Assembly: GCA_038852315.1 (NCBI GenBank)
Contig: JAWCKF010000003.1
Location: 1 to 64,000, forward strand
DNA from: COMBO-56-21 sp038852315
GTDB taxonomy: Archaea > Thermoplasmatota > Thermoplasmata > UBA10834
Length of the DNA stretch: 64,000 bases
Direction: 5' to 3'
Part shown: one piece after another, positions 42,513 through 51,208 of the stretch
Numbering within the stretch: the first letter of the stretch is position 1
Layout of the letters: each line of letters opens with the position of its first letter
Notes under the pieces: generated by a model
Seen by the model: the letters and a program-made list of their open reading frames with translations, nothing else
Databases searched by the model: none
Told to the model about the DNA's origin: nothing
Program-made: the position numbers and the translations under genes

Positions 42513-42663
42513 GGCATCTTTCCTACCGACTTCGTCATGACTGTGGCATCGGTCGCAGCTATTTGATGGTTCTCGAAAAACGCGTCGAGATCATGCACCA
42601 CGGTTGGCAGGGAAGGCTGACGCACATCGATCAGTCCATGCGCATGCAGCGATTCATAAAGCC

Positions 42664-42670
42664 TTTATAT
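42664..42670 (+). promoter_or_regulatory. TATA-like box of the peptide ABC transporter operon
   Basis: The box tttatat within gcctttatatcttc is a strong match. It predicts transcription from about 42693 and a leader of about 58 bases before TTG 42752. Confidence 0.5.
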
Positions 42671-42751
42671 CTTCCAAGTTCATTCAGAAGACGACCGCAA
42701 TTGGGATTGCGGGTGGACTTTTTCGACCCGCAGTTTAGAGGGGGTTTGCCA

Positions 42752-44542
42752 TTGAGGAGGCACAGAGTTTGGATATCTGGGATTGTGTGCATGATGCTCG
42801 TTTCGACCGCTCTGAGCGTGTTGGCTGGTCAGACGAGGGCGGAGGAAGAAGTACCATCTGGAGGTATCCTGAGGATAGGATGGCTCCAGGAACAGGACAC
42901 TCTGAACCCGTTCGTGACAAACACCGTCCAGGGAAGGATGATGCTGAAGCTTCTATATGACTCGCTCCTTACATGGAACAAGACCTTGGAGCCAGAGACT
43001 TGGTTGGCCACAAGCTACACGAAATCGAGCGACGGGCTGACCTACACCTATACGCTGGCACAAGGTGCCAAGTGGAGCGACGGGACCGACCTGACGGCCT
43101 CAGATGTGAAGTTCACCATCGAACTGATAAGAGACTTGCAGCTGTCAGCTTTCTACGACCAAGTCAAGTACATATCAAGCGTGACGACGAATGGGGACCA
43201 TGAGGTCACAGTCGTCTACAACGCCACAGTTGCTACAGTCCTGTCCGACATGTGCCTGGTTCCAATCCTCCCAGAGCATGTATGGACGGGCATGACGAAG
43301 GATCAGATATTGGCTGCAACGAACGACAAACCCGTGGGCTCAGGCCCCTGGAAGTTCGTCAGCTGGTCCAAGCAATCCTCAGTAGTGCTTGACGCTAACA
43401 AGGATCACTGGGGACACGCTCCGCACATCGACAGAGTTGTGTTCCAGTACTATTCAAACACGGAGGCGCTGATCAACGCATTGAAGACCGGCGAGATCGA
43501 CATGATACCCAAGGAGCTGCCAGCGTCCTCCCTTGCGGTGCTCAATAAGGAGTCTGACATCAAGATAGCCACGAATACCGACCTCTACTACAGAGAGATC
43601 AGCATCAACTGCAACGAGAACGGCGGCGGCAACCCGACCCTCAGGGATGTGCGGGTGAGGCAGGCGCTCGCGATGGCTACTGACAAGCAGACCCTCGTGG
43701 ACATCGTCCACCTTGGTTACGCTGAGCCTGGCTCCACAATAGTGCAGAAGGCCGCCTCGTATTGGTGGAACTCGGAGATAGATGAGTTCGAATTCAACAT
43801 ATCTGCAGCGAACGAACTCTTGAACGAGAGCGGATACATCGACATAGACTCGGACGGCATCAGGGAGTCACCTAACGGTACGGTTGAACTTTCCTACACA
43901 TTGCTGGTCCTCTCGAGGTGGCCCGAGGAGATGAGGACCGGGCAACAGCTCCAGACCTGGTGGTCTCAGATAGGAGTCAAGCTCTCGGTGGTGTCGGCGG
44001 ACGCGAACACAATCAACAGTTTCGTCTATCCCAACTATAACCAGGACATGTTCCTGTGGGGCTATTCTGGTCAGCCCGACCCCAACTTCAGTCTGCTCAT
44101 AATGCTCTCGTCACAGATTGGAGACTGGAACGACTGTGGCTGGGCCAATGAAACGTATGACGAACTCTATGAACAACAGACAAAGGCGACTGACCCCGAG
44201 GCGAGGAGGGCAATCATTTACGAGATGCAAGAGATTGTTTACGAACAGTGCCCGTACATCGTCCTGTACTATATGAACGCAAACGGCGCCTACAGGATAG
44301 ACAAGTTCACTGGCTTCGTCAACATGCCCACTGGACTCCTCAGCGCTGTCAACATATTCACCCTGCTCGAGGTTCACCTAATAAAGGGTGAGGAGCAAGG
44401 GGCCGGGGCTGACAGCCTCCCATGGGTGATTGCCATCATCGCGATTGTGGTTGCTGTGGCAGCGATAGCATACGCGGTGATGAAGGGCAAAGGCAAGAAG
44501 CCAGAGACGGAGCAGCCCAAGCCACCCGAGGAGAAGAAGTGA
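42752..44542 (+). CDS. Peptide/dipeptide ABC transporter substrate-binding protein
   Basis: A 596-residue family-5 solute-binding lipoprotein-like protein. The signal segment (VWISGIVCMMLVSTALSVLA) is followed by GGILRIGWLQEQDTLNPFV, SDGTDLTASDVKFTIELIRD and GSGPWKFVSWSKQSSVVL, as in DppA/OppA proteins. A C-terminal membrane helix (LPWVIAIIAIVVAVAAIAYA) anchors it, common in archaea. TTG 42752 has GAGGGGG about eight bases upstream and follows the predicted transcription start; the frame is open back to 42563. It is first in a Dpp-type operon with two permease genes. Confidence 0.88.
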   Translation: MRRHRVWISGIVCMMLVSTALSVLAGQTRAEEEVPSGGILRIGWLQEQDTLNPFVTNTVQGRMMLKLLYDSLLTWNKTLEPETWLATSYTKSSDGLTYTYTLAQGAKWSDGTDLTASDVKFTIELIRDLQLSAFYDQVKYISSVTTNGDHEVTVVYNATVATVLSDMCLVPILPEHVWTGMTKDQILAATNDKPVGSGPWKFVSWSKQSSVVLDANKDHWGHAPHIDRVVFQYYSNTEALINALKTGEIDMIPKELPASSLAVLNKESDIKIATNTDLYYREISINCNENGGGNPTLRDVRVRQALAMATDKQTLVDIVHLGYAEPGSTIVQKAASYWWNSEIDEFEFNISAANELLNESGYIDIDSDGIRESPNGTVELSYTLLVLSRWPEEMRTGQQLQTWWSQIGVKLSVVSADANTINSFVYPNYNQDMFLWGYSGQPDPNFSLLIMLSSQIGDWNDCGWANETYDELYEQQTKATDPEARRAIIYEMQEIVYEQCPYIVLYYMNANGAYRIDKFTGFVNMPTGLLSAVNIFTLLEVHLIKGEEQGAGADSLPWVIAIIAIVVAVAAIAYAVMKGKGKKPETEQPKPPEEKK

Positions 44543-44647
44543 GGACGGCCCTTCAGTCCTAAGCCATTGTACTCCGGGGCAGGCGCGGTGTCCCTTGGGG
44601 CATCAGCCGGCTCCGGAGAAACCTATTCATCTCAGGAGGGGCCACCC

Positions 44648-45613
44648 GTGAACATCCGCAGGTACATAATCCGGAGGCTGGTCACAGCATTTGCAACATT
44701 CCTAGTGATTCTGACGCTCAATTTCGTCATCTTCCACACGATTCCTGGTGACCCCGTGAGGACTTTGTTCCAGGATCCGCGGCTGACGGAAGAGGACATT
44801 GCGAGGTTGAGACACATCTTCGGCCTTGACAAGCCAATCCTTGAGCAGTACATTGTGTACATGAGGAATTCCCTGACGGGCGAGATGGGCATTTCGTTCA
44901 CATACAGAGAACCAGTGGCGGACTATGTCGTAGAGAGGCTCGAGAACACACTGATTCTTGTGGGGAGTGCATCAATTCTCGCGCTCGTGATGGGCGTGGC
45001 AATCGGCATAGTCGCGGCATGGAGAAGGGACACACTGACGGACTACAGCCTCCTTGGAGGCTCGCTCTTCCTCTATTCGATGCCGACCTTCTGGCTGGGG
45101 ATGCTAGCGCTCTTCGCTCTTACTGGACTAGTGCCGTCCGGCGGCATGTACACCCCAGGGGCGATGTACAGCTCTCCATTTGACAAGTTTCTGGACCTAC
45201 TACATCACCTCATTGTGCCGATGACCGTGCTCACGCTCGTTCTTTTCGGGCAGTACGTTATGATCATGCGCTCCTCGCTCATAGACGTCCTCTACGAGGA
45301 CTACATGACAACTGCAAAGGCGAAGGGGCTCAGCGACAGGAGGCTTCTTCGCGACCATGCGGTCCCAAACGCGATGCTCCCACTAGTCACCATAACTGCC
45401 ATCAATCTGAGCTTCATCGTGGGCGGTGCCATTCAGACTGAAACGGTCTTCTCCTGGCCAGGTGTCGGAAGACTGATGTACGATGCGCTTATGACGAGAG
45501 ACTATCCCATACTTCAAGGCTCATTCCTGATTGTGACGGCCGTTGCGCTCGCAGCCACAGTCCTCGCAGATATCGCCTATGCTTTCCTCGACCCGCGGGT
45601 GAAGGTTAGATGA
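44648..45613 (+). CDS. Peptide ABC transporter permease, DppB-like
   Basis: A 321-residue permease. NIRRYIIRRLVTAFATFLVI and LNFVIFHTIPGDPVRTLFQD are the standard DppB/OppB opening. The cytosolic EAA loop appears as YMTTAKAKGLSDRRLLRDHA, which contacts the ATPase subunits. GTG 44648 comes six bases after CAGGAGGGG; the frame is open further upstream. Its stop overlaps the start of the next permease by four bases. Confidence 0.9.
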   Translation: MNIRRYIIRRLVTAFATFLVILTLNFVIFHTIPGDPVRTLFQDPRLTEEDIARLRHIFGLDKPILEQYIVYMRNSLTGEMGISFTYREPVADYVVERLENTLILVGSASILALVMGVAIGIVAAWRRDTLTDYSLLGGSLFLYSMPTFWLGMLALFALTGLVPSGGMYTPGAMYSSPFDKFLDLLHHLIVPMTVLTLVLFGQYVMIMRSSLIDVLYEDYMTTAKAKGLSDRRLLRDHAVPNAMLPLVTITAINLSFIVGGAIQTETVFSWPGVGRLMYDALMTRDYPILQGSFLIVTAVALAATVLADIAYAFLDPRVKVR

Positions 45614-46536
45614 TTCAGCGCATCGGAAGCTTGGGACAGATTCTCACCGGAGACTATTGGTCCCGGAGGCGCGAGAGCTTCAGGAGGCTCAGACGGAGGA
45701 GCGTGAAGACCTTAAGATTGCTCAGGCACAGCCTCATGGGTATGATGGGAACTGTTATACTAGCCATCTTCGCCTTCATGGCCGTCGTCCTGCCATTCTT
45801 TTTCGAGTTTGACCCCAACGAATTCAGTCGCGATAGATTCCAACCGCCGTCATCCGATCATTGGCTCGGCACCGACGATGTCGGCAGAGATTGCCTCGCC
45901 GAATTGGTATATGGTTCGCGCGTCTCACTATTCGTCGGCGTGATGGCGAGCGCGATTTCAGTAGCTATCGGAGGGGCAATCGGGATACTCTCGGGTTACT
46001 TCGGCCGGTACGTCGAGGAGGGCCTGATGAGGTTCACAGACGTGTTCCTAGTCATACCTCAGCTCCCCTTCATGCTGCTGATCGCGGCCTTGTCTGGACC
46101 GAGCGTCTTCAACATAATCATGGTCATAGGCGTTTTGTCCTGGCCCAGCACCGCGAGGCTTGTCAGGTCCCAGGTACTTACCATCAAGGAGCGCACCTTC
46201 ATCGAAAGGGCGAGGGCTATAGGTGCAGGGGATGCTCACATCATAAGCAAGCACATCCTTCCGAACGTGATCCCTCTGATGTTCGCAAACACCATCCTCA
46301 TAATAGCTGTGGCTATACTCACCGAAAGCACACTCGCGTTTCTGGGGCTTGGCGACCCGCTCGTCATCAGCTGGGGGTCGATGCTGCACTACGCCTTCGC
46401 GAGTTTGGCGATGAGCAACGGCGCGTGGTGGTATTTCGTGCCGCCTGGCATCTGCATCGCCCTCGTTGTGCTGGGATTCACATTCCTCGGATACGCGATG
46501 GACGAGATACTCAACCCGAAACTCAGGAAACGCTGA
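45610..46536 (+). CDS. Peptide ABC transporter permease, DppC-like
   Basis: A 308-residue second permease. It has the DppC opening helix (MGMMGTVILAIFAFMAVVLP), HWLGTDDVGRDCLAELVYGS and the EAA loop FIERARAIGAGDAHIISKHI. The ATG overlaps the DppB stop (ATGA). The operon ends here: no DppD or DppF ATPase genes follow, so ATPases must be encoded elsewhere. Confidence 0.9.
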   Translation: MIQRIGSLGQILTGDYWSRRRESFRRLRRRSVKTLRLLRHSLMGMMGTVILAIFAFMAVVLPFFFEFDPNEFSRDRFQPPSSDHWLGTDDVGRDCLAELVYGSRVSLFVGVMASAISVAIGGAIGILSGYFGRYVEEGLMRFTDVFLVIPQLPFMLLIAALSGPSVFNIIMVIGVLSWPSTARLVRSQVLTIKERTFIERARAIGAGDAHIISKHILPNVIPLMFANTILIIAVAILTESTLAFLGLGDPLVISWGSMLHYAFASLAMSNGAWWYFVPPGICIALVVLGFTFLGYAMDEILNPKLRKR

Positions 46537-46554
46537 ACGCGTCATTCGGCGGAC

Positions 46555-46710
46555 ATGAGCAGGACGGCGAAGTTCCCGACAGCTATGCACACATTCGCAG
46601 ATGCAGAACGCCTTATCATCGAGTTCTCGGACTTGCACAACGCTCTGGTCTCCGACCTCAGCTCCCTTATGGGCTCGATCGAGACGCTCCTCCGCTGCCA
46701 AGGCCAGTAA
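46555..46710 (+). CDS. Possible 51-residue helical protein
   Basis: A short frame 18 bases after dppC, starting MSRTAKFPTAMHTFADAE and continuing as two amphipathic helices (LIIEFSDLHNALVSDLSSLM). No ribosome-binding site is obvious and a minus-strand frame overlaps it. It may be a small subunit or a chance frame. Confidence 0.3.
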   Translation: MSRTAKFPTAMHTFADAERLIIEFSDLHNALVSDLSSLMGSIETLLRCQGQ

Positions 46711-46848
46711 GAAGAACGTCCGCACTGTAAGGCCGAATGGCTGCCATTCGAAGGCAAGAGGTCGTCTGAGGTCATCTTTGTGTCCCTAGCGGAGATGCCA
46801 TTCTTATCCAAGGACTCGATAACGGTACTGTGCAGGAGCGCTGCGCAG

Positions 46849-48012
46849 ATGCAGTACAGGCGGTTTGGGAGAACGGGCTGGAAGTGCTCGGCCCTCGGGT
46901 TTGGCCTGATGCGACTCCCGACATCAGATGAGAAGCCGATGAGCAGGAATGTCAAGGTCGAGGAGGCGGTCCGTATGATCAGGTACGGGATAGACCACGG
47001 GATCAACTACCTGGATACGGCCTACGCGTACCACGGAGGCAGGAGCGAACACATCCTGGCGAAGGCATTGGCCAACGGGTATGGGGAACTGGTGAAGGTG
47101 GCCACCAAGTCGCCTGTGTGGCTGATCGAGAAGCCCCGGGATTTCGATAGATACCTCGACGTACAGCTGAGGAGGCTGAAGAAGGACAGGATAGACCTAT
47201 ACCTATTCCACGGCCTGAATGCGATATCTTGGAACAAGGTTGTCCTGAGGCACAGGCTGCTAAGGAGGGCGGAGGCCGCTAGAAGGGAAGGGAAGATAGA
47301 CCTGCTCGGCTTCTCGTTCCATGACGAGTTCGATGCTTTCAGAGCCATCGTGGATGGATACGAGGACTGGGATTTCTGCCAGATACAATACAACTACATG
47401 GATACAGAGAACCAGGCGGGGACGAAGGGATTGAGGTACGCGGCTGCGAAAGGTCTCGCGGTCGTCGTAATGGAGCCCCTGCTGGGTGGAAGGCTCTCAA
47501 GACCGCCTCCGACGGTGAGGAAGCTCCTAGCAAACCATGGCCGCATCGTCAAACCGTCGGACCTAGCGCTCAGGTGGGTTTGGGACCACGCCGAAGTCTC
47601 CGTCGTGCTCAGCGGAATGAGCTCGATGGCCCAGCTAAGAGCCAACCTGCGGTCCGCGGACTTGTCAGGCGCAAGCGCACTCACGGGTTATGAGCGAGAC
47701 CTCATCAAGAGGATAAGGAGAGAGTACGAGAACCTCAGACCTGTACCCTGCACCCGGTGTGGCTATTGCATGCCGTGCCCCCGTGGAGTGGATATCCCGA
47801 AGAACTTAGAGCTGTACAATGACGCGATTGCATACAGCGATATCAAGGGGGCAAGAGCCGCGTACGCGCGCTGGTTGAGGGGGACGGAGCGTGCGGGCGC
47901 GTGCAGAGCGTGCAGGAAGTGCGAGAAAAAATGTCCCCAGGGTATAGCCATCAGCCACCTGATGCCGGTTGTCCACGACGCACTCAGCGAGCCAGCGGTT
48001 ACTCCGAAGTAG
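46849..48012 (+). CDS. Aldo/keto reductase with C-terminal ferredoxin domain
   Basis: A 387-residue two-domain oxidoreductase (COG1453 type). The AKR barrel starts MQYRRFGRTGWKCSALGFGL and has NYLDTAYAYHGGRSE (catalytic Asp/Tyr), VATKSPVW (Lys) and IDLYLFHGLN (His). The C-terminus carries two cysteine clusters, CTRCGYCMPCPRGVD and CRACRKCEKKCPQGIA, for iron-sulfur centres. ATG 46849 gives the family start; the frame is open to 46780. It probably passes electrons between NAD(P)H and an iron-sulfur partner; the substrate is unknown. Confidence 0.88.
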   Translation: MQYRRFGRTGWKCSALGFGLMRLPTSDEKPMSRNVKVEEAVRMIRYGIDHGINYLDTAYAYHGGRSEHILAKALANGYGELVKVATKSPVWLIEKPRDFDRYLDVQLRRLKKDRIDLYLFHGLNAISWNKVVLRHRLLRRAEAARREGKIDLLGFSFHDEFDAFRAIVDGYEDWDFCQIQYNYMDTENQAGTKGLRYAAAKGLAVVVMEPLLGGRLSRPPPTVRKLLANHGRIVKPSDLALRWVWDHAEVSVVLSGMSSMAQLRANLRSADLSGASALTGYERDLIKRIRREYENLRPVPCTRCGYCMPCPRGVDIPKNLELYNDAIAYSDIKGARAAYARWLRGTERAGACRACRKCEKKCPQGIAISHLMPVVHDALSEPAVTPK

Positions 48013-48161
48013 TGCTCGTGACGATTCTCGAATGTGAACTGTCTTTCTCGACATGAATGTTTACTAGCCCCGGGTCAAGAAGATAAGCATATACTGCGTT
48101 TTCCCTGTGAGCACGATTTGTGTCTGCGTGACACAAACACGGCTCAAGGAGGGGAAAGTCG

Positions 48162-49331
48162 TTGGGGACCTCTGGCAGAATGCTAACTGTGTGCCTCGCG
48201 TTTGTCTTTCTGAGCACCCCGCTGGCGCTGACCACGATCAACGCGGCTGGCGAAAGCACAGCGTCTGTGGCGAAGTGGACATACGCGATCTTCGTGAATG
48301 CAGACAACAACCTCGAGACATACTGGGACAGCAAGAGTCTTCCTTGGCTCAAGCTCGTGCCTGCCAGCAGCGATGTGAACATCGTCGCCCTGCTGGACCG
48401 GAAGAGCACGACAGGTGCAGAGCTGTTGAGGTTTTCGGGCTCCACGGTCACAGTCGTAGAGACGTACAGTGAACTCGACATGGGCGACCCTGCAGTCCTG
48501 ACGTGGTGGATTGACAGGGCGAGGCAACTGTATCCGTCGACTTACTTCGCGCTCACGATGTGGGACCACGGGTACGGCTGGATATACATAAGCCATGACG
48601 AGACTTCGGGCAACAAGATAAGCATGCCTGAGCTCCAGTCGGCAATATCTAACGCCGGGGACGTGATAGATGTACTTGCATTCGACGCGTGTAACATGGC
48701 CAACGCCGAGGTTGTCTATCAGGTATCCCTGACGAACCTGGTCTCATACATCGTGGCGTCCGAGGAGACGATACCCGGGGACGGGTTCCCTTATGACAAG
48801 ATGTTGACTCGCCTCGTGAACAACCCAGGCATGTCCCCGCGAGATCTGGCGATTGCGCTGGTCGACGGATGGAGCGACTACTACAAGACCCAGAAGTGGG
48901 CCTCAACTGTCAACCTGGCGGCGATAGACGTGGCAGCGATGAAGAACAGCCTGCCGAGCTTTACCACGTGGAGCGCGAAGATGCTCGAGCTACTGCCCAC
49001 ATATAAGTCGATGTACGCCACCGCTCTGAAGAACGCGCACACGATGTGGGGGACCTACTACTATGTGGACCTCTACGACTACGGGTACACCCTTCTGAAC
49101 ACCAAAGGCGTGACAGACCCTGCACTCAGGACGGCCACGACCGCGATGCAGGAACCCATCCTGAGCTATGTCGTGAAGGTGTGGAATGCCGCGAAGATGA
49201 CCGACTGCATGGGCATCACGTTCTACTGGGCGACGGCCTCCGACTGGGCTACCCGCGGGGCAGACTACATGCAGACGGCTTTCGCGACCGCGACAGGCTG
49301 GGGCAACTTCCTGGCAGCGTACAACGCCTGA
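48162..49331 (+). CDS. Secreted clostripain-like cysteine protease (C11), copy 2
   Basis: A 389-residue C11 protein, paralogous to the one at 33-34 kb. A signal peptide (MLTVCLAFVFLSTPLALTTI) precedes WTYAIFVNADNNLETYWDSK. The catalytic pair is His in TMWDHGYGWIYIS and Cys in IDVLAFDACNMANAEVVYQV, and SYIVASEETIPGDGFPYDKM follows. TTG 48162 lies six bases after AAGGAGGGG, which supports this rare start. A TATA-like gcatatac at 48088-48095 gives a leader of about 45 bases. Confidence 0.88.
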   Translation: MGTSGRMLTVCLAFVFLSTPLALTTINAAGESTASVAKWTYAIFVNADNNLETYWDSKSLPWLKLVPASSDVNIVALLDRKSTTGAELLRFSGSTVTVVETYSELDMGDPAVLTWWIDRARQLYPSTYFALTMWDHGYGWIYISHDETSGNKISMPELQSAISNAGDVIDVLAFDACNMANAEVVYQVSLTNLVSYIVASEETIPGDGFPYDKMLTRLVNNPGMSPRDLAIALVDGWSDYYKTQKWASTVNLAAIDVAAMKNSLPSFTTWSAKMLELLPTYKSMYATALKNAHTMWGTYYYVDLYDYGYTLLNTKGVTDPALRTATTAMQEPILSYVVKVWNAAKMTDCMGITFYWATASDWATRGADYMQTAFATATGWGNFLAAYNA

Positions 49332-49408
49332 CAGTCCAGGTGGAAAAACCGATAAACAGGCGGCTCTGAGCCGCCATCTGCCTTTTTCTGGGCCAGCCCG
49401 GCCGATGC

Positions 49409-50014
49409 TCATTCGGATGACGGTTGTGATGCCTCTTTGGTCATTGACTCTCTTCTGTAGCCACAGTTAGAACAGAATACCGCATCCGGGCCTGCCCAAG
49501 TGCGCTTGCATATCGGGCATCTGCCTGCGAGCGGGTCAGTGGGCTTGTCTGGGTCGACGATGCCTGTGCCGTCGCACGCCAGGCACTTCTCGGATCCAGT
49601 CGGGCTCGGCAGCAGTCCAACACCGTGACACGCTGCACACTTCCCGGACCCATGGCACTTTGGACACCTACCCGTGCCTTCGCAACCCGGACACCCGCCC
49701 AGATTCCATCTCCCAGATCCTCCACAGGCCGAACAAACGCCGTTGTCGCAGTGGGAACTGTACCCCTGGGCGAATATATCATGCCGCGAGCCTGGTGAGA
49801 CTGTGGACCAAGCGCACCGACCCGTCCCATCGCAGGCCCTGCACCTGTCAACCCTGCCGAAGCCATCGCAGACAGGGCACCTGACCCCTTTTCCCACACT
49901 TGCCCTGCCGAACAGTATCTGCGTGCCGCAGTACACGCAGTGCGCCTTCTCCAATCCGTCCGGCAACTCCACGTTCGCCCCGCATCTAGGGCACACTGCA
50001 GGGATTAGCTTCAT
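49409..50014 (-). CDS. Multi-zinc-finger protein with DnaJ-type CxxCxGxG repeats
   Basis: A 201-residue, cysteine-rich protein with no J domain. It has an N-terminal zinc ribbon (VCPRCGANV, HCVYCGTQI), then repeats CPVCDGFGR, CRACDGTGR, CSACGGSGR, CPGCEGTGR, CPKCHGSGK, CAACHGVG and CLACDGTG, as in the DnaJ zinc-finger domain, and a final ribbon CPICKRTW and CSNCGYRR. ATG 50014 gives the natural start; an in-frame start at 50056 adds unrelated residues. A chaperone-like or redox scaffold role is possible but unproven. Confidence 0.75.
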   Translation of the reverse strand: MKLIPAVCPRCGANVELPDGLEKAHCVYCGTQILFGRASVGKGVRCPVCDGFGRVDRCRACDGTGRCAWSTVSPGSRHDIFAQGYSSHCDNGVCSACGGSGRWNLGGCPGCEGTGRCPKCHGSGKCAACHGVGLLPSPTGSEKCLACDGTGIVDPDKPTDPLAGRCPICKRTWAGPDAVFCSNCGYRRESMTKEASQPSSE

Positions 50015-50162
50015 CCCATTGCCCGCCTCCAGCCCGGAACTGAATGTAGGGCGCATCTATATGGCTTTGCTCGGAAGTCCCGAAGTTCAGAAACCATGTG
50101 CCCCTTTTCGATAGCTATATCATGCATCTGGAGCGATAACGTTCTCGAGCCGGGTTGAGAGA

Positions 50163-51104
50163 GTGCGCACGGCATTGAATGACAAACTCGCAATCGCTAT
50201 TGTGCTCACTGTCGCGCTGGCATTCGCATTTCCAGGATGCGGAGCGTGGGGAAACGGGGGATACTCGGAGGACCAATCCAACCCAGACTACGGGACTCAC
50301 GACTGGATCTCGGACCGTGCCATCGAGCTCGTGACCACTGACAAGACATTCCTCTCGACCACATTCCACTCCAGCTTCCTCTTGGGCACGGAATCCCCGG
50401 ACAACCCAAAAATGATAGGCGACACCTGGAACCACCATGTGTACTACGATCGGTCGGGTCTAGTGACTGAGGACAACTCAGCGAGGAGAGCAAGAGAGAC
50501 TGCCTCGGCTGCGAGAAGTCTTATGACTGCTGGCGATTTCGAGTTGGCAGCGTACTACATAGGCGCAATGTCCCACTACATCGCTGACGTCGGCGTTTTC
50601 GGCCACACCATGGGGAGTGACACGGCCTGGGGAGAGGAGGAGCATCACGCGGACTACGAGGCCGAAATGGGAAGCCGGATTCTCTCTCTTGCGCCCCCTC
50701 CCCGGACTTCGATTACAGCCAAAGACCCTTACGAGGCCGCCCTGGATCTCGCAGCCCAGATAACCTTCGGACGCGGCGACATCAAGCCTAATGGATGGAT
50801 GGACAACAACTACGACTGGTCTTACGATGTCTTCGTGACAAGTGCATATGCATCAATATACGCATCCATATACGCGGTGGCCTCTGCCATACAGTATCTG
50901 CTCCAGGAACCTCCTTCGCCAGGAACGGTGCCTGATGAGAGTACAGACGTGGACCTGCCTTCGGAGAACGTCCCCTCCGACGAGACGGCTGACTCGTCAG
51001 AGAAGGAAGGCATCGGACACGAGTTGATCGTCTACCTTTTAGGCGCGTCGACGGCCGTCGTCATCGCGGTGATAGCGGCGCTCACAAGAAAGCGCGCGAA
51101 GTAG
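50163..51104 (+). CDS. Exported zinc-dependent phospholipase C-like protein
   Basis: A 313-residue protein of the phospholipase C/P1 nuclease fold. After a signal segment (LAIAIVLTVALAFAFPGCGA) come likely zinc ligands in AWG at the mature start, DYGTHDWISDRAIEL, NHHVYYDR, GAMSHYIADVGVFGHTM and EEHHADYEAEM. The order matches bacterial PLC (W1, H, D, H, H, HxxxE). A Ser/Glu-rich linker and a C-terminal membrane helix (LIVYLLGASTAVVIAVIAAL) follow. GTG 50163 is the start. A TATA-like gctatatca lies near 50117. Lipid substrate is expected, possibly ether lipids of neighbours. Confidence 0.8.
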   Translation: MRTALNDKLAIAIVLTVALAFAFPGCGAWGNGGYSEDQSNPDYGTHDWISDRAIELVTTDKTFLSTTFHSSFLLGTESPDNPKMIGDTWNHHVYYDRSGLVTEDNSARRARETASAARSLMTAGDFELAAYYIGAMSHYIADVGVFGHTMGSDTAWGEEEHHADYEAEMGSRILSLAPPPRTSITAKDPYEAALDLAAQITFGRGDIKPNGWMDNNYDWSYDVFVTSAYASIYASIYAVASAIQYLLQEPPSPGTVPDESTDVDLPSENVPSDETADSSEKEGIGHELIVYLLGASTAVVIAVIAALTRKRAK

Positions 51105-51208
51105 TGTTTTCGCCCCGGCCCGACAAGCCTCATGTACTGACATCCGAGATGCTCGCGGCTGCGACGAAAACGCAATATGGCTCCTCGGCATCCGTGCTCC
51201 TGAATGAG

